Source: Pseudomonas hamedanensis
GTDB taxonomy: Bacteria > Pseudomonadota > Gammaproteobacteria > Pseudomonadales > Pseudomonadaceae
NCBI RefSeq assembly: GCF_014268595.2
Contig: NZ_CP077091.1
Location: 518,501-582,500 of the forward strand
Direction: 5' to 3'
Length of the DNA stretch: 64,000 bases
Shown here: positions 62,601 through 64,000 of the stretch, piece after piece
How positions within the stretch are numbered: the stretch's first letter is position 1
How the letters are laid out: every line of letters starts with the position of its first letter
Made by a program: the position numbers and the translations under genes
Notes under the pieces: model-generated
What the model saw: only the letters and a program-made list of their open reading frames with translations
What the model was told of the DNA's origin: nothing
Databases searched by the model: none

Positions 62601-64000
62601 GTGTTGAGCCGCTACGTCAGGTGTTCGAGGTTGCCACCCGGACCGGTGATCTACCGGTAGGCGCCTTTGCCGGCAACAGTCTGGTATCCAATATGCTGGC
62701 CACTGGCGAGCCCTTGGCCGATGTGCAGGCAGAGGCCGAAAAGGCCTTGGTTTACGCCCGCAAAATCGGCTTCGCCGTAGGTGTCGACTTCATCGAAACG
62801 CAGTTGGCGTTTATTCAGATGCTGCGTGGCCAGACGCGACTTTTCGGCAGCCTGGAACCTGGACGATCGACGGCGCCCAGCAAACGGCATCGCCGCACCG
62901 CGACGTCGCTGGTCTCGGCCTGCTGGCGCTCGATTCGCACGTTGCAGGCGCGTTATCTTGCTGGCGACTACGAAGCCGCGGCGCGGGCAGGGCAAGCCGC
63001 GCAGCAACTGTTGCATGCCTCGCACCTGTTTATGGAAGAGGCTGAATACGCGTTCTACAGCGCCCTGACCCTGGCCGCTCAGTGCAACAGCGCGCCTGCC
63101 GGCGAGCCGAGAGCCGAACTTGAACGGGTGGCGGCTCATTATCGGCAACTGCGAACATGGGCCGATCTGTGCGAGCAGAACTACGCCAGCCACGCCACAC
63201 TCCTGGAGGGAGAAATGGCTCGCCTCGAAGGGCGCGCGCTGGAGGCCGAACAGCATTATGAACAGGCCATCCATCTGGCGCAGGCCAGCGGTTTTGTGCA
63301 CATCGAAGCGTTGGCCAACGAACTGGCGTCACGCTTTTATACGGAGCGTGGCCTGACCAGGATCGCCCGGATGTACCTGCAAGACGCTCGTTATGCCTAT
63401 CAGCGCTGGGGCGCCGACGGCAAGGTTGAGCAGTTGGAGGCCAGCCATGCGTTTCTGCGTGCGGAAAAAACGTTGCCCGGTCCTACCAGTACGATTGCCA
63501 CACCCGTCGAACGTCTTGATCTGGCCACGGTGCTGAAGGTATCGCAAGCGGCGTCCAGTGAAATCGTGCTGGAGAAATTGATCGAAATGGTCATGCGCAC
63601 CGCGCTCGAACAGGCCGGCGCGGAGCGCGGTTTACTGATTCTGCTGGAGGCAGGCGAGCAACGTATCACGGCCGAGGCAATGGTCCATGATGACACTACA
63701 CAAGTGTCCCTGCGCAAGGGGCCGGTCAGCGCCGCCATGGTGCCTCAGTCAATCCTCTTTCATGTGCTGCGGACCCGGGAAAACCTGTTCCTCGATGATG
63801 CTTTGAGCGAACCGCCGTTCGCCGACGACCCTTACGTTCGCGAACATCGCGCACGGTCGGTGCTGTGCCTGCCGTTGCTGCATCAGGCGCAGTTGATGGG
63901 GGCGCTGTACCTGGAAAACAACCTGAGCACGCGGGTGTTCAGCACCTCGCGAATCGCCGCGCTCAAGCTGGTCGCTTCCCAGGCTGCGATTTCGTTGGTC
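59615..64000 (+). CDS. Trifunctional kinase-like/AAA ATPase/GAF signalling protein (partial, cut by window end)
   Basis: An open frame of 1462 codons runs to the window edge. An N-terminal serine/threonine-kinase-like domain shows GLIHKDIKPAHILV (His133, Asp135, Lys137, but His140 where Asn is usual) and RLTGFGLASRLP, where the DFG Asp is Gly154; no clear ATP-binding Lys of the N-lobe is seen. Next is an AAA/STAND ATPase with Walker A VCGYSGIGKSSVV (336-344) and Walker B LALFLDDLQWLD (466-467). A long helical repeat region follows (about 620-1290), then a GAF domain (from about 1310). The architecture fits hybrid proteins ending in a histidine kinase, expected beyond the window. The 217-base gap before it shows nothing clear. 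Confidence 0.88.
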   Translation, partial: MIKRLPMAANAMNEGMQILWDDAERVLCRGRRAAGNGSVAVLVASTAAEQPGRSSLDRLAHEYSLKDELDSQWAIRPVELLHDNGRVHLVFEDPGGVLLAELLSAPMDVETFLRASISIAEALARMHGCGLIHKDIKPAHILVDCVDGHARLTGFGLASRLPRERQVAQSPETLAGTLAYMAPEQTGRMNRSVDSRSDLYAFGVTLYQMLTGSLPFSAADPMEWVHCHIARTPLSPSARVATVPQVLSQIVMKLLAKTAEERYQSAMGVEQDLRRCLTHWQRQQHIEAFPLDERGTFGRLLIPEKLYGRESEVESLVNAFARMAGNGRPELALVCGYSGIGKSSVVNELHRALVPARGLFASGKFDQYKRDVPYATLVQAFQSLVRTLLSKSDAQMVGWRDALRAALGADARLMSDLIPELKLIIGEPPALADLEPALAQRRFLKVFSRFIGVFARAEHPLALFLDDLQWLDAATLNLLEEMLIRSKMNHLLLIGAYRSNEVDASHPLISRLQSIKSAGGTVHEICLAPLAIAHVETLLVDAMQADRAYVSALAQLILDRTAGNPFFVIRFLKTLVDESLLTFDQESRRWRWDADLIHAQGYTDNIVDLMVGKLVQLPLRTQQALQQLACLGDAADVDTLSCVLAMPAPQVHLVLWPAIRDELITRQDHSYGFAHDRIQEAAYLLIAPDARAQKHLRIGRLLLDQAPKDECIDTIFEIVGQLNRGAPLMARQSEREQLAQLNLLAGQRARASTAYASALRYFTQGADLLDETCWGRHRGLIFALEFGRAWCEFLTRQLLAAEARLQRLCERVVTVEERTQVACLQVDLYLIMDQSQNAVTVCLAFLRHLGIEWSPHPSDEEVRDEFLRISRQLGSRSIESLIDLPPMQDAIALAALEALTKLIVAALHMDGNLPGLAMCRAINLSIEFGNSDASCVAYANVSRIAGRRFADYPAGQAFAELGCRLVERRGLERYQARTQLAFLLFAQRWMQPVRTCVEPLRQVFEVATRTGDLPVGAFAGNSLVSNMLATGEPLADVQAEAEKALVYARKIGFAVGVDFIETQLAFIQMLRGQTRLFGSLEPGRSTAPSKRHRRTATSLVSACWRSIRTLQARYLAGDYEAAARAGQAAQQLLHASHLFMEEAEYAFYSALTLAAQCNSAPAGEPRAELERVAAHYRQLRTWADLCEQNYASHATLLEGEMARLEGRALEAEQHYEQAIHLAQASGFVHIEALANELASRFYTERGLTRIARMYLQDARYAYQRWGADGKVEQLEASHAFLRAEKTLPGPTSTIATPVERLDLATVLKVSQAASSEIVLEKLIEMVMRTALEQAGAERGLLILLEAGEQRITAEAMVHDDTTQVSLRKGPVSAAMVPQSILFHVLRTRENLFLDDALSEPPFADDPYVREHRARSVLCLPLLHQAQLMGALYLENNLSTRVFSTSRIAALKLVASQAAISLV

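Noticed and set aside
60626..63301. Several antisense open frames over the giant signalling gene
   Set aside because: The plus-strand frame is continuous for 1462 codons with Walker motifs and a GAF domain.

Overview
The window looks like chromosomal DNA from a Pseudomonas of the fluorescens group. The signs are the high-GC coding style, the very large number of GGGAGCGAGCCTGCTCGCGA-type REP palindromes in gaps, a lexA2-imuA-imuB-dnaE2 cassette, many LysR regulators, and gene families typical of that genus (TorF-like porin, CigR-like protein, PA4872-type oxaloacetate decarboxylase). I saw no tRNA, rRNA, CRISPR array, transposase or phage gene. Identifications rest on reading motifs by eye; no database search was run.

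Layout. 0.1-3.8 kb: a TorF-like porin and an exported amidohydrolase with a divergent LysR gene. 4.0-9.7 kb: the SOS mutagenesis cassette lexA2-imuA-imuB-dnaE2, with a perfect GTAC-N4-GTAC operator over the first ribosome-binding site and start codon. 10.1-11.8 kb: three consecutive lipoproteins (CsgG-like, DUF4810-like, DUF799-like). 12.0-20.2 kb: a catabolic block on the minus strand (polyamine-type ABC importer, two amidohydrolases, a flavin reductase) with a divergent FCD-type GntR regulator. 20.3-25.1 kb: a hybrid histidine kinase and a short class II UvrA. 25.8-32.0 kb: CinA-like protein, DUF421 protein, small lipoprotein, MFS pump with HxlR regulator, LysR/VOC/NTF2-like group and small proteins.

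32.1-35.0 kb is visibly AT-richer. It holds a TauE/SafE-type permease, a probable haem-oxygenase-like diiron oxidase (HDO) family protein and a divergent LysR regulator with a palindromic promoter. This is the best candidate for an undescribed small system in the window.

35.1-46.2 kb contains redox and stress functions: NmrA-like protein, GST, an ArsR-quinone oxidoreductase-monooxygenase group with a possibly leaderless ArsR mRNA, an RsbRD-like histidine kinase, and a three-gene envelope-stress-like operon (amphipathic protein, holin-X-like, DUF3618). 46.8-52.2 kb has hemerythrin, a saccharopine-dehydrogenase-like protein, DUF2269, a DCC-family protein, a GlxA-type AraC regulator and an exported MBL hydrolase. 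52.2-57.4 kb is a probable D-tartrate utilisation locus: LysR, tartrate dehydratase, dicarboxylate symporter, oxaloacetate decarboxylase and an NAD(P)-binding protein. The right end has DUF2867, DJ-1/PfpI and TetR genes, and a very large kinase/AAA/GAF signalling protein that runs off the window.

REPIN-like 89-bp inverted pairs occur singly and as tandem arrays with a period near 133 bp. A second, unrelated ~103-bp nested palindrome occurs at 3800 and 9851.
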